Source: Flaccisagitta enflata (lineage: Eukaryota > Chaetognatha > Sagittoidea > Aphragmophora). From it: DNA of 64,000 nucleotides. Positions within the stretch are counted from its first letter, which is position 1, and each line of letters begins with the position of its first letter. A program made the position numbers and the translations under genes. This document shows positions 12,320-24,359 of this stretch, one piece after another. The stretch is taken from assembly GCA_965153355.1 (NCBI GenBank), contig OZ231128.1, forward strand, positions 4,154,001 to 4,218,000. Direction: 5' to 3'. The notes under the pieces were generated by a model, which saw nothing but the letters and a program-made list of their open reading frames with translations, did not search any database and was not told the origin of the DNA.

Positions 12320-12775
12320 AGATGGTCAGCGGAACCCGTGCCCTGCCCAAGTAGGTTGTGGTTGAAGATAAGGAGGGAACAGAGCAGTAGACCAAAGGGG
12401 GTCGATGACCTATGCTTGTACATATACGGGGAATCTTCAGCTTCTCCCCCTTCTCTATCCGCCCCTCATCTGACTCAGATCCTAGCTTCAAGGCCCAAAT
12501 CCCTGTTTTGAGGCCCAAATCCCGGTCTTGGGGCTTCCAGGTTGAGATTTGGGTCTCAAGGCTGAGATTTGGGTCTAAAGGCTGGGATTTGGGCCACAAG
12601 GCTGGGATTTGGTCTTCAAGGCTGAGATTTGGGCCTCAAGGCTGGGATTTAGGCCCTGAGGCTAGGATCTGAGTCAGAGGGGGGGGGACGAAGGAGAAGG
12701 AGAATAAGGAGAAAATTCCCTATTTGTGTGAAAGCTTAGGTCATCGACCCCTTTGGAGCCTGCGCCCAAAAAAAC
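12320..12775. mobile_element. Fold-back element with minisatellite core
   Basis: Left end GTCAGCGGAACCCGTGCCCT. Then GGGGTCGATGACCTATGCTT and GGGGAATCTTCAGC. The core is ~16-24-bp units based on AAGGCTGGGATTTGGG, and the right side is inverted: GAGAAAATTCCC, AAAGCTTAGGTCATCGACCC, CTTTGGAGCC. The terminal blocks pair with each other; the core does not. Confidence 0.75.
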
Positions 12776-12944
12776 GAGTGTTGCATCTCAAGCGCAGGAT
12801 CAGGAGGTGTTGACTCCGTAGTCTGTCTCATTGTCCGTATGTTATCAGAACCAGGACGTGATGTTCAGAAATCGATTTCGCGCCACTTGAAATTTCGCGT
12901 CGTAAACCGACATTTTTTCACATTATATCAGTGATATGGTTGAG

Positions 12945-13461
12945 TTGGGCGCTTCGCATAGCAAAAAATTTGAGTTTCTTCTCGTCCCACTAACCCAATA
13001 AGGAGTGAAAAAAACCCATAAAGATGACCGTTTTCCTTTGCTCAAAATTCTTTCATCTTCTGTTTTTGTTTTGGCCTAAAAGTTTCTTCAGATTTCCCAG
13101 AATTCAGCAAAATCCTGTGTTGTCTTGTTACAAAAAGGAACAATTGTTAGTTTTAGAAAATTGTGATTTTTATAAAAATGAATAAAAATATCAGAGCATG
13201 AGTTACGAAAGAGCTTGTGAAAAGGCAGATTAACAATTTTATAAAGAGCAGGAATTTATGAAAAGTAATTCAAAGAAGACCAGCATATTGTTTTATCCCA
13301 CTGCAATATACAAATTAGGCTCTCAAAAACAATTTTCTAAAAAATGGAAGATGAACGATTTTTGATAAAAGAAAAATGGTAAGGGTCCTCAAATTGGCCA
13401 GTCCACATTAGGTAAAGAGGGTGAAAAGAAATAACCAACTTTTGCTATGTGAAGCACCCAA
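12945..13461 (+). mobile_element. ~515-bp MITE, copy 1, with 9-bp target duplication
   Basis: Starts TTGGGCGCTTCGCATAGC and ends GCTATGTGAAGCACCCAA, a ~20-bp inverted repeat. It is flanked by ATGGTTGAG and ATGGTTGTG, a 9-bp duplication with one mismatch. The interior is AT-rich and about 90 percent like copies 2 and 3 by eye. It has no coding capacity. Confidence 0.9.
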
Positions 13462-13609
13462 ATGGTTGTGTTTTGTATCTCGCTCTGCTTGTTCTCATCA
13501 TCTGTTCTCTGGCATCCGTTCGATGGCATTTTCATGATTGTGCCTCAGCTGTATTTGGGGTCTAGATTAAGAGTTGACAACCACTTCGAACATGTGTTGT
13601 TTTTAATCT

Positions 13610-13705
13610 GCCTGTTTGTCTATCTGCTTGTTTGTCTATCTGCCTATTTGTCTATCTGCCTGTTTGTCTATCTGCTTGTTTGTCTATCTGCCTATTTGTC
13701 TATCT
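13610..13705. repeat. (TATCTGCCTGTTTGTC)n tandem repeat
   Basis: Six or so 16-bp units of CTGCTTGTTTGTCTAT type. The flanks hold no gene. Confidence 0.85.
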
Positions 13706-13799
13706 GCCCGCAGATATAGTCTTTCTACCCGTCCATCATCTGTCTCTTACTGCCTAGTTTACGTCCCTTTGTCCATTCAACTTTCCGTCGGTCTATCCA

Positions 13800-13985
<186 letters not shown>

Positions 13986-13999
13986 TCCTATCTCCTTAC

Positions 14000-14237
14000 C
14001 ATAATCCATGGCGGTAGCGACTGGGACGCGATATAGTTCGTGTGCGTCTGCTGGTTGTCGCGTGTGTTTCGTCCTCAAGACTCGATGCGCTTCTTGCGAT
14101 TTGTTGGGTCCTTTGCCATAATTGGCAATTTCCGGCAGTTTGAGCCTTTCTGCCGGTGGTGTTGCTGCCGGATTCAAAACCTCGCTTTTTATCGGCTGTT
14201 GATATCCCAACGCCGTCAGGTGGAAGAACGAAGACAT
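14000..14237 (-). CDS. Probable first coding exon of an unrecognised gene
   Basis: ATG at 14237-14235 opens an 79-codon stretch of normal composition: MSSFFHLTALGYQQPIKSEV, then NPAATPPAERLKLPEIANYG and ELYRVPVATAMDYG. It ends at a strong donor (TATG then GTAAGGAG, at 13999) in phase 1. The upstream sense sequence is a long A-rich run, so this is read as a first exon rather than an internal one. The intron opens into (AG)n. Its phase matches the acceptor at 1450, so it could in principle be an alternative first exon for the left-edge gene 12 kb downstream. That is only a phase argument. No family is recognised. Confidence 0.6.
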
Positions 14238-14484
14238 TTTTTTGCTCTTTTGTTTGTTTTTTTTTTTGTTTTGTTTTTTTTTTTTTTTTTTTTTTTACTT
14301 ACAAATTTTATGCTGTTTTTTTTCCCTTAGTTTCGGGTGTTTTTTGCGTTTCCCTCCTCTTATATAAGTTTTATATCTGTTTGTTATTCACCTTGTTATG
14401 GTGAGTCTTTCGTTATTTAATAATTAATCTTTATCACTTTTTACTTGACTTTGTAACGACAGGAAGTTTTCTCGTGTCTTTGTA

Positions 14485-15074
14485 CAGTGGGGTTCGTGGA
14501 ATAACAGCCTAAACTGGAGGAAGGTATTTAAGTGTCTTAATTTCATTTGACAAACTTGATATTTGAAATTTAAATTGTTCATTGATGCTTTTGTCCCTGA
14601 GTTTTTTATTATGGTTCAAAATATTTTTCAACATTTATAACTCACTAAAATATCAATATTTTGAGAAATGTTGTCAGAAATTGTTTAGAATTAAATTTGC
14701 TACAACTTTCCCACAGTATGTTCTGTAAGAATATTGCTCGTTTGGCCGTTGCTAGGGGGCATCACACCTAGCAACCGCTAAATGATGCTCCCTAGCAACG
14801 GCTAAACTAATAATATTCTTACAGGACATACTGTGGGAAAGTTGTAGCAAATTTAATTCTGAGCAATGTTCCCTGATAATATCTGTTAAAATATTGATAT
14901 TTTAGTTGTAATAAATGTTCGAAAAAATAATTTTGGTTTCCATAGCAACCAGAAAACTCAGGGACAAAAGCATGAAGTGAACAAGTTATATTTCAAATAT
15001 AAAGTTTATCAAATGAAATTAAGACACTTAAATACCTTACTCCAGTTTAGGCTGTTATTCCACGAACCCGACTG
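14485..15074. mobile_element. 590-bp palindromic mariner-like MITE
   Basis: Flanked by TA, with ends CAGTGGGGTTCGTGGAATAA and TTATTCCACGAACCCGACTG. The two ~290-bp halves are imperfect inverted copies nearly throughout. For example GTTGCTAGGGGGCATC and TGATGCTCCCTAGCAAC face each other near the centre. It could fold into one long hairpin. No ORF. Confidence 0.85.
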
Positions 15075-15344
15075 TAACAACACGGGGTTTTCCCATGTGT
15101 ATTTTCTCTTTACTTTCCTTTTCTCCTTTTCTCCTTTTTTTTTTTTTTTTTGCAACCTTTTCTTTTATGGGGGCTCTTGATTGATGACCAAAGGGAGAAG
15201 AGAATGGCTGCTGAATGAAGATGAATAGGAAGATGTTAACTTTAAGTACAGATTGCAAGACGCTTTGATTTATCGTCTTCTTTTTACTCTTTTTTCAGGC
15301 CTGTATATAATTTAGTTTCCCTCCCCCCCCCGGCGGCGGCCAAA

Positions 15345-15885
15345 TGTTAATGTGCCAGATGTTAATGTGCCAAATGTTACCGTCCCAAATGTTAACGATC
15401 CAAATGTTAACATGCCAAATCTTACCATGCCGAATGTTAGCAAGCCAAATTTTAGCGCGCCAAATGTTATCGTCCCAAACGTTAACGATCCAAATGTTAA
15501 CATGCCAAATGGTAATGTGCCAAATGTTAACGTGTCAAATGTTAACGTGATAAATGTTAACATGCCAAATGATAACGTGCCAAATGTTAACGTGCCAAAT
15601 GTTAACGCGCCAAATGTTAACGTGCCAAATGTTAACATGCCAAATATCACTGCGTCAAATGTTACCATGCCAAATGTTAACATGCCAAATTTTAGCGTGC
15701 CAAATGTTTTTGTCCCAAACGTTAACGATCCAAATGTTAACATGCCAAATGTTAACGTGCCAAATGTTAATGTGTCAAATGTTAACATGATAAATGTTAA
15801 CTTGCCAAATGTTAAAGTGTCAAATGTTAATGTGTCAAATGTTAACGTGCTAAATGTTAACGTGCCAAATGTTAACGTGCTACCG
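15345..15885. repeat. 15-bp minisatellite, about 36 units
   Basis: Unit GTTAACGTGCCAAAT with drift mostly at positions 7-9 (CGTGCC, CATGCC, CGATCC). Being a multiple of three it is open in several frames on both strands (for example PNVNV repeats), without other coding evidence. It ends directly at the target duplication of the MITE at 15896. Confidence 0.95.
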
Positions 15886-15895
15886 CGCCCCCCAT

Positions 15896-16410
15896 TTGCG
15901 TGCTTCGTATGGCAAAAAATTTGATTTTCTTCTCGTTCCGCTAACCCAATATGGAGTGAAAAAAATCATGAAGATGACCGTTTTCCTTTTCTCAAAATTC
16001 CTTCATCTTCCGTTTTTGTTTTGGCCTTAAAGTTTCTTCAGATTTCCCAGAATTCAGCAAAATCCTGTGTAGTCTCGTTACAAAAGGAACAATTGTTTGT
16101 TTTAGAAAATCATTATTTCTGTAAAAATAGATTAAAATATCAGAGCATAAGTTACAAAAGAGCTTGTGAAAAGGCAGATTTACAATTCTTTAAAGAGCAG
16201 AAATTTGTAAAAGATAATTCAAAGAAGATCAGCATATCTTTTTATCCCACTGCAATATACAAATTAGGCTCTCAAAAACAATTTTCTAAAAAACGGAAGA
16301 TGAACGATTTTTGATAAAAGAAAAATGGTAAGGTTCCTAAAATTGGCCACTCCATATTAGGTAAAGAGAACAAAAAGAAATAAGCAACTTTTGCTATGTG
16401 AAGCACCCAA
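15896..16410 (+). mobile_element. ~515-bp MITE, copy 2, with perfect 9-bp target duplication
   Basis: Ends TTGCGTGCTTCGTATGGC and GCTATGTGAAGCACCCAA; flanked on both sides by GCCCCCCAT. The left copy of the duplication abuts the 15-bp minisatellite. Confidence 0.92.
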
Positions 16411-16475
16411 GCCCCCCATCGATTAATTTGTCTCCGCTTCATTCACGTGGAAGTTTTCTGCGGCGCCGAGCATTA

Positions 16476-16675
16476 AACAAGGCCGGATACACGGCTACCC
16501 AAGTCGCGTGCGGGTGGGCAGGGGCTATATTTGAGGTCACTAAACCATTTGGGCAGGAGCGGTGAGGTCCAAAAATAAAAATCATGAAAAAAGTAAAGTG
16601 TGACCGACCAACCGACCGACGGACAGATGAAGCGGGGCGTAGAGTCAGGTGCACGCGACTAAAAACGAGTGACGC
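16476..16675 (-). mobile_element. Hairpin/GGCCTTGTT element, AGTCGCGTGC type
   Basis: AACAAGGCCGGATACACGGC, then AAGTCGCGTGCGGGTGGGCA, interior with GACCGACCAACCGACC, ending GGTGCACGCGACTAAAAA. It is the reverse of the copy at 3561, with the same interior. Confidence 0.85.
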
Positions 16676-17098
16676 AGGGTCACAATATCGTTGCAGACGG
16701 GTGGCCAGTGGGCAGGGGCGTCCAACCCCCAGCCACACCTATCGCACCCCCCCCCCCAATATACACAAAAAGTTCATTTTCCCTCTTTTCGACTCATGCC
16801 CATGGACCAACAAACCGATAGACCAACCGACCAATGGATGGACTAACAAAGCCTCCGACGAAACAAAAAAAAACAAAATCTGAAAATCCAAGCTGGCTTT
16901 TAGAATTATTTTCTTTCGAATTTGAGTGGAAAACACCGAAAATGAAAAACAAAATTTAATCACGATTTTTCCCAAAAACGATGGCGGACTACCACCATTT
17001 CTGTGTTTTGTCAGTCGTTAAAATTTAACAGGCGTACTTTTTTTAAAGAAGCGAGTAGCGCCGCTACCTAGAAGGATACGGGCGCCTCTCGGAAGGTC

Positions 17099-17100
<2 letters not shown>

Positions 17101-17129
<29 letters not shown>

Positions 17130-17235
17130 AAGAAGAAGAAGAAGGAGAAGAAGAAGAAGAAGAAGAAGAAGAAGAAGAAGAAGAAGAAGAAGAAGAAGAA
17201 GAAGAAGAAGAAGAAGAAGAAGAAGAAGAAGAAGA
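17101..17235. repeat. (AAG)n microsatellite
   Basis: About 45 triplets with one GGA interruption. It is preceded by CGCTACCTAGAAGGATACGG. Confidence 0.95.
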
Positions 17236-17499
17236 AACAATGGACCAACGATAAAGCTCAATTTTTTGTCTACCCGATGAATTCTAGAACGAGGAATTCA
17301 ACCTTGATCATGGTTAAGCAGAATAAATACACGTAGGATTCGTAAATAGTCTATCATATATTCACTCATGTCGCTTGATGCAATGAATTAAATCTCCTTG
17401 TAAGGTGCGCCAACGCACGCCCATATCTAGGGGGGAAAAGGGCATCTTTTCATTAGCCCACAAAATATCATTTACCCAACTTTATTTGTCCTCCCAATA

Positions 17500-17928
17500 C
17501 ACTTTTTTTTTATAAGAGACCAGTTTATAAGAGACATGAGCCTGAGATTTGCCGAAATTTTAAGAACAAAGTAAGAGAATACCCAGGCTGAGATTCAGCT
17601 TCGGCCATTTTCAAAAACAATTTTATTCAAGTTTCTTCTCTAAAAAATGTTTTTAATTCAAATTTTTCAGAAATATAGGTTGTTTATCTTTAAAAATAAC
17701 TTCTTTTCTTAGTTTGCCTATGAAATCAGGCATTACAATAAAAAGAATATAACAATTATAAAGTTTAAGATGCAACTGCTCTGAATAAGGTACATTTTAT
17801 ACATTTTAGACACTTACGAACATCGAACAAATTAAGAACATTTTAAGAGAATTTCAGGCTGAAAACAGATGAAAATTTAAAAACACCCAGGCTGAGTTCA
17901 AAAAAGCTGTCTCTTATAAAAAAAAGTG
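17500..17928. mobile_element. 429-bp TA-flanked MITE
   Basis: TA, CACTTTTTTTTTATAAGAGA ... GTCTCTTATAAAAAAAAGTG, TA. The inner arms CAGGCTGAGATT and CCTGAGATTTGCC are imperfectly repeated. No ORF. Confidence 0.8.
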
Positions 17929-17929
17929 T

Positions 17930-19293
17930 ACATATGCGTGCCCCCGTTATCTCTAGTCTAGACGAAGTTTTCTGTATGACGGCGAGCAATTGATGTCAAC
18001 ATTTAGTGTTTCACCCCATTTTTTCAACTGTAGTTGAATAATTATGATGCAACAAATATTTTCATGAGACAAATTGTCTCCAGAAATACTCTGTGTGTAT
18101 GTCTCTGCCATACGCTGACCTCAAATGAACCTTTAAATCAGCAATTCACATGAGAAAAGAAAAGAAAATAAGGTTTTTTAAAGAAATTGTGCTTACATTT
18201 TTTATCTCATTGCTGCAGTCAAAATCATAAGACACACAAATGCAAAGAAATTTTGCATTTCCAAGAACATAGCCCCCTCCGTAATCAATTTTAGAAGGGG
18301 GCTACGTTCTTCATTTTTGTTTTTTTTTCATTTTCCATGCAAAGTTATAATTTCGACAAGCCTCCTATCAGTGAACAAATATTGAATTTTGAATATTTTC
18401 AAGTGAAAATAATTAGTAAATATTAGCTTTACTTGCTCTTTTGTACTATTTGAATGCAAATTTTGTAATAAAATATTTACTATGATTCTTTTTATGTTTT
18501 TATTTACTTTTATTCTCATAAAATTTTCTTTTTTGACCCCTGTTGACACACTAAATCTTGCCGTCCGATGCTCGTCGTCGTATATATGAGATGCCGTAAG
18601 TCACCGGACATAAAGGAGGGACCAAGTCCATCATTCAAGACGTACGAGTGTGCATTTAGAAAGAAAAGCAAGCACGAACGCACGCACGCACGCAATCCAT
18701 TTCCAAGAGGATTTTGAGGCTATTCCACGATCTTGTTGTCGCATTATCGTTGCCATGACGACCGCTGGTTTGCCGATTTTAAAGTCCCCGGACATTTGAC
18801 GTCTTTTTTTTATATTTTTGTCCTTACCTTTTCTAATTTCTGAATTTCGGCTCCCTTTAACATATAACATTGAGGTCTCTCGCGCTTGAAATCCGAAGAA
18901 ATTTTAAAACAAAAGACCAACGAATAAGTTGCTTGATTGATTGGTTTGGTGATTGATTGATTGATTGATTGATGGATAGATCGATTGATTAAGTAATCGA
19001 TCGATCAATTGATTGATTGATTTATTGATAGATTGATTTTTTTATTTATTGATAGATTGAATGTTTGATTGATCGATTAATTGATAGATTGCCGACGTGA
19101 TTCTGACTTTGACTGGTTTCTTGCTCGTTGGATTTTCTTGGTTTGTTTTCTGTCTTTCTCTCAAAAGCTATTTGTATTCATCCGCGTCTAAAAATTCAAC
19201 TTTCTCTTTGTCTTTCCAGAATGTTCCACGACTGCTTGGTCTCTTATCTAGTGAATTTCGAATTCTTTATTGGTGAGGAAGAATAATAGTTAG
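17930..19293. other. No supported gene; AT-rich with a small hairpin and a (GATT)n tract
   Basis: 18256-18316 folds: AAGAACATAGCCCCCTCC against AGAAGGGGGCTACGTTCTT. 18935-19085 is degenerate (GATT)n. A pyrimidine-rich CTTTCCAG at 19219 followed by ATG looks like an acceptor or start but leads only to a 17-codon stretch. The - strand frame at 18631-18870 is open but without splice or family support. Confidence 0.6.
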
Positions 19294-19295
19294 AA

Positions 19296-19367
<72 letters not shown>

Positions 19368-20038
19368 CCAAATGGTTCCACCGGAAGCAAACGCGTCAGA
19401 TCGTCGACGATGTTGTCGAGCGTAGGATTGACGGCAACTTCCAAGAACAACACGTCATCGGATGCAGAATCAAGTAGAAGAAGGAGAGGTGGAGGGGGAG
19501 GAGGAGGAGGAGGAGGAGGAGGAGGAGGAGGAGGAGGAGGAGGAGGAGGAGGAGGAGGAGGAGGAGGGGTTGGAGAAACGGGGAGAGAAAGTGGAGCGGG
19601 ATGCGGAGGTGACGGCGGTGATGAGGTCAGTGGCGGTGGCGGAAGAGGAAGAGGGTGGGATGTGGTTTGTGGAGGTGATAACAACGTCTGTGAAAAAGAA
19701 ACAACTTCTCACATTTCCATCGGCGGAAGAAAAGAGAAACATGAAATGCCGATAATGTCCATGGATGAGAAGACGCCGATGACGACAATGACAACGACGA
19801 TGACAATGACGACAACATCGTCGATGCCGATGACGACGACAACGATGACGACGACGACGACGACAACAGCGACAACCACATCAGGTGCTATATTAACGAC
19901 GTCGATGAAACTGAAGCCTTCGACAAAGACAAATGTCACGACGCCTGCGTCAGATGTTGTCAGCGTCAACGTCAACGATGATAACGCCAGTCTGACGTCC
20001 CTTAAAGAAGACGCCACCGTGAAAACGAACAAATTATC

Positions 20039-20081
<43 letters not shown>

Positions 20082-20672
20082 TCAAAGAACGCCTTAATGT
20101 CAAATGATACTTCCTATTCAACTTCAACTGACACTTTCGTCGTCGTCGTCAACCCCAAAACTGAAGACATAACCGCGAATTTGACGAAGACGACGACGAC
20201 GACGACGACGATGACGAAAAATACACAACCCATCACAACACATGCCTTAGTTTTAGAGAATATCGCTTCCGGTAAAACAGTCGACGACGCCGCTGGAGCC
20301 ACCTTCAACTCCACTTCTGCTTCCGACTCCGCCTCCGCAGCCGCTTCCAAACATTCTCGTCTTTCTCCTGACGCGATCTCGGAAGCGTTGACGAGCAAAT
20401 TGGAAGCGACGAAAAAGGATTCATCCTCCTCATCGCCTCCGAATTTGCATTCGCGTCCGGATAAACTCAAACTCGTCAATCTTGGCAACGGAAAAAACCA
20501 GGAAGGCGACAAATGTAAACGGAACGAAAAGCTAAACGAAAAACACAACGAAAATGTGAATTTGATAATAACCAAATCGACGACAAAAACAACTCCAATG
20601 GCGAAAAAGACAACAGCAACAACAACATCAACAACAACCTCAGTGGCCTTAACTTCAAACCCCAGAATCACG
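19294..20672 (+). CDS. Thr/Asp/Gly-rich coding exon, likely 5' part of the TMEM117-type gene
   Basis: The frame is open from a (CAA)n poly-Gln run through ATG at 19410 (MLSSVGLTATSKNNTSSDAE), a poly-Gly run, many Thr-rich stretches from (ACG)n and a normal-composition segment (DAISEALTSKLEATKKD, then RPDKLKLVNLGNGKNQEGDK). It ends at a strong donor, ATCACG then GTAAGTCTC, in phase 0. That phase fits the acceptor at 31751. Start and upstream exons are uncertain: an in-frame TAG lies at about 19287. The protein would be disordered, and no domain is recognised. Assignment to the same gene as the exons at 31.8-44.3 kb rests on strand and phase only. A hairpin element sits 28 bases into the intron. 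Confidence 0.55.
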
Positions 20673-20700
20673 GTAAGTCTCATTTGTCGTTTGGAAGCCG

Positions 20701-20889
20701 TTTTTAACCGTGGACACGCGACTTTAGAACATGCTCTGTTGGTCAATCCGTCAGTCAGTTGGCCTGTCGGTCCGTCTGTCAGTGTGTAACTTTTTTTGTG
20801 AAATTTGTGGGGTTTCTTTCACTATACTGCCTCGGGGCTCTGCCGGCCCGGCCGCAACTGTCTGTGGGGTCCGTATATACGGCCTTGTT
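20701..20889 (+). mobile_element. Hairpin/GGCCTTGTT element, decayed 5' end
   Basis: TTTTTAACCGTGGACACGCGAC, a TCCGTCAGTCAG tract, GCCGCAACTGTCTG, then GTATATACGGCCTTGTT. The arms no longer match perfectly. It lies in the intron after the exon ending at 20672. Confidence 0.7.
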
Positions 20890-20912
20890 TGCTAACGAAC
20901 ATCTGCAGCTTT

Positions 20913-20921
20913 CTTTCTTTA

Positions 20922-20978
<57 letters not shown>

Positions 20979-20983
20979 CTCTT

Positions 20984-21074
<91 letters not shown>
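20913..21074. repeat. (CTTT)n then (CT)n microsatellite
   Basis: About 17 CTTT units followed by about 43 CT units. Confidence 0.95.
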
Positions 21075-21076
<2 letters not shown>

Positions 21077-21379
21077 TTCATGCAAAAAAATCGTTTTTAT
21101 CCATCATTTTATTTATTCTTTGCTGGTGTTGTTTGGTCAATGAGCAAACACTCTAAAGTGGAAAGTCAAAAGAGTGTCCAAAAACTGTTTATGTAAAGAA
21201 TGATTGACGGGACAAAGGATCATGAAATCAACCATTTTTAGTGATTTCAATAAAGGTGTGTCAGATGAACGGACCGACAAACGGTCGGACATGACCTCTC
21301 ATACGGATGCAAGGACGAAACACAGACACAATTAGCAAAACAGATTGGAATTTGTCACAGATTGGAATTTGTGACAGAT

Positions 21380-21473
21380 TGGAATGGGCTCTGTCGGTCC
21401 GTTGGTTGGTCGGTTGGTTAGGCATTTGTTCGACGATCCACATGGCGCACATATTGGCCTACTTGGCCTTGTT
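21380..21473 (+). mobile_element. Hairpin element, 3' half
   Basis: GTCGGTCCGTTGGTTGGTCG, TTCGACGATCCACATGGCGC, then TTGGCCTACTTGGCCTTGTT. The 5' hairpin is missing. Confidence 0.7.
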
Positions 21474-21680
21474 TGGTTGAATATAGCACGACTAATTGAA
21501 GAATTCGTGGGATTTTACACGCATTTATTGCCAAGTCTTGATAAGGGTAATGACTAATGAGCATTACTTTAAATTGTTTCCCCTTTACAACAAGCATTTG
21601 ATTGGTGCGCCACTTATTTTTTTCCCAAGTCCTTTTTTTGCTGATTTCTAAAACTCCCACTATAATGACTCAGTGGCATG

Positions 21681-21933
21681 TTTTTAGTCGCGTGCTGCGT
21701 GACTCAATAAGCCACTTTTTGGTCCGTCAGTCGGTCCGTCGGTCACAAAGTTGTTTAAAAAGTGTTTCAAACTTTTTAAAGACATTTTAAAGCTTTCACA
21801 GTATTGATAAGAACTTGTTGGCTAATTCAAAGGTCCTTTTGAAAATCTTAGTCTGTCTTCCTATCTGTTTGTTTATTTGTTCAACCTTTTGTGAAAATGC
21901 TAACGCACGCGACTTAGGTCTAATGACCTTGTT
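21681..21933 (+). mobile_element. Hairpin element with an unusual interior
   Basis: TTTTTAGTCGCGTGCTGCGTGACT, TCCGTCAGTCGGTCCGTCGG, an AT-rich interior with TCAAAGGTCCTTTTGAAAAT, the box GCACGCGACT and ATGACCTTGTT. The same interior occurs in the element at 28016-28373. Confidence 0.8.
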
Positions 21934-22394
21934 GAGTCGTGGACACACTTTTACTGCCAACCGCGTCGGATCAGCAAGCGTGTCTTCGCAAAGTAGAATA
22001 CGTTAACCCTATGTACGTTCATTCAGATCGCTCGACATCAGAGGTTTCGTTTACAGCAAATTAATGATGATAGACTGAAAAATTATGTTTCTTTGAGGAC
22101 AGAAATCTTACTGAGGTTCATAGAATTAGGAGTCGGTACATAATCTGTAAGGGTTTGGACTGAAAAACGATTAAAAGAAAAGTCTGTATTTTGATACCTA
22201 TACGGCTAAACTATTTTATTCAAAACAGATAGAACTTACTGTTTGCGACTACTTTATGCAAATCAATCATGTGTGTTATCTTCAATGAAGCTTTGAAGAT
22301 TTGCGAGGATAATCATTCATTCGTGCATGCATGGGGTAAAATCGAGCAAATCCGAGAAGTAATCATTTGAAGTCATTCGGAAAGAGAGAAGAGA

Positions 22395-22426
22395 CGAGAG
22401 AAAGGAGAGAGAGAAGAGAGAAGAGA

Positions 22427-22481
<55 letters not shown>

Positions 22482-22485
22482 CGAG

Positions 22486-22531
<46 letters not shown>
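22395..22531. repeat. (AG)n microsatellite
   Basis: About 65 units with GCGAGAGC interruptions. Confidence 0.95.
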
Positions 22532-22532
<1 letters not shown>

Positions 22533-22601
22533 ATTCACATGATGGCGTGTATCTGCTTGTGTGTGCATGTTTCAATGCAATAATGTGTTTGATTTGAACA
22601 T

Positions 22602-22848
22602 ATTTAGTCGCGTGCTACGCGACTCTACACCCCGCTTTGTCGGTCCATCGGTCCGTCTGTCGGTCCGTCGGTCCGTTGGTCCGTCGGTCCGTCGGTCCGT
22701 CGGTCCGTCGGTCCATCGGTTACACTTTACTTTTTTAGGGTTCTTGGGGTTTTTGGCCTCACCGCTTCTGCCCAAATGATCTGGTGACCTCAACTACGGC
22801 CCCTGCCCACCCGCACGCGACTGGGGTAGCCGTGTATCCGGCCTTGTT
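22602..22848 (+). mobile_element. Hairpin/GGCCTTGTT element, AGTCGCGTGC type
   Basis: TTTAGTCGCGTGCTACGCGACT hairpin, CTACACCCCGCTTTGTCGG, nine or so CCGTCGGT units, GGCCCCTGCCCACCC, box GCACGCGACT, GTATCCGGCCTTGTT. It is very close to the copies at 3561 and 16476. Confidence 0.9.
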
Positions 22849-23013
22849 ATTATTAGATCCGTCTTTTAGTCTATATGTCACTATCTTTCTGTCAGTCAGT
22901 CATTCTTTCTGTCAGACTTTTTAGCTGTAAGTTTGTTATTCAATCAGATTGTCTCTAGCAGTCTGTTTTTGTCTTTATGCTCTGCCGTCAGTCTGTTTTT
23001 CCATGAGTCTGTT

Positions 23014-23050
<37 letters not shown>

Positions 23051-23344
23051 TTTTTTTTCATACATCACAGATGTAGCAGTTTAGTATCGAAAATGATTTT
23101 TTGTATGTGATATTGCACACTTTTATTTATTATCTAAATCATCAAAACTTACCGACCGACCGGGCAACAATGCGTCCGGACTGTGTCTCTGCGTGTATTG
23201 ACTAAATATGTGACATATATGGAGATAAAGATGGACAGACAGATGAAGCGACAGAATACTGCATGAGGCTCTCAAAAAACGTTTGTTGATCATTAGATTC
23301 AGTACGGGATCTCACCGTGGCCTAAATCAGCCAAGAAACGCGGT

Positions 23345-23453
23345 TGTCGCACATGCGTTACGGACGGACCGACGGACCGACGGACGGACCGACAGACTGA
23401 CGGACAGACCCTCTTATAGAGATGCGTTCCTGACGGACGCATCTAAAAAGATG
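23345..23453 (-). mobile_element. Hairpin element, AGATGCGTCC type, 3' end missing
   Basis: On the - strand: TTTTTAGATGCGTCCGTCAG, GAACGCATCT, CTATAAGAGGGTCTGTCCG, CCGTCGGTCC tract, CGTAACGCATGTGCG. The GGCCTTGTT terminus is absent. Confidence 0.65.
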
Positions 23454-23831
23454 AAGAAACATTCACACACCAATAAAATAAGAAAATGGTAGATGCTATG
23501 GTTTAAACAATCAGCTAGCCACAAAGCTTTTCACGATAACGGTGCCCCGCGGTAATGGACATATTTGAAGGGTCCCCATGTGGCCATTATCAAAGAGCAG
23601 GACTATATAGTCTTTTCTTGTCATTTTTTTGTATTATAGATCATTGTAAGATAAGTGTAAAGTAAAGGTTTAGTGTACCGGAGCAATGCCTCTTCCCACC
23701 TGTACGCAACTTTTGCCAAGCATTGGCCATTGCCATTGGGCTTGTTTTTAACGTCACGCATTCAGAAGCTTTGTCCGTCCCTTTGTCCATTGCTTCGTCG
23801 GTCCATTGGTCTGGGGTCATCGAGTCGAAAA

Positions 23832-24345
23832 GAGGAATAGCAGCCCAAAGGCAGTAAGCGGTCAGCGGTACCCGTGCCCTACTTGAGTAGTGTGTGAATA
23901 AAGTTAAGGGGGAGCAGGGCAGCAGCTTCAAAGGAGACAAAGTCATAGATCACAGGGGAATCTGTCCGTCCATTCATCTGGACGTTCGTCTGTCCATCCG
24001 TTCATCCCCCCCCCTGCATCATCCTCAGGGCCTCAGGGCCTATTCTGACCTAAATAGCCCAAATCCAAGCAATATGGCCAAAATCTAAACAAAATGGCCC
24101 AAATCCAAGCATGATGGCCCAAATCCAAGCAGTATGGTTCAAATCTGGAGAATCTAGGTATCAAGGCCACAATATAGGTCCTAGAGGCCAAAATGATAAC
24201 CCTCAGGCCCGAATTGGGATTTTCTGGCCATATTTGGGCCATTTTGCTTGGATTTGGGCCATTATGCTTGGATATGGGCCATTTTGCTTAGATTTGGGCC
24301 CAAAGGAGACAAAGGCCTGAGGATGAGGCAGGGGGGGACAGACGT
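23832..24345. mobile_element. Fold-back element with (AATCCAAGCAnnATGGCCC)n core
   Basis: Left end GGCAGTAAGCGGTCAGCGGT then ACCCGTGCCCTACTTGAG and AGCAGGGCAGCAGC. The core at 24050-24300 has GCCCAAATCCAAGC units, first in one orientation and then inverted (GCTTGGATTTGGGCC). It closes with CCTGAGGATGAGGCAGGGGG, the inverse of the left block at 24003. Confidence 0.7.
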
Positions 24346-24359
24346 ATATACGGACGTAC

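Noticed and set aside
15312-15924. Repetitive protein of PNVNV or LTFGT units
   Set aside because: The 15-bp minisatellite is open on both strands at once; no start context, splice site or homologue.
19220-19293. Tiny first exon (17 codons) spliced to 19294
   Set aside because: The phase would fit, but the intron would be only 21 nt, too short for normal splicing.
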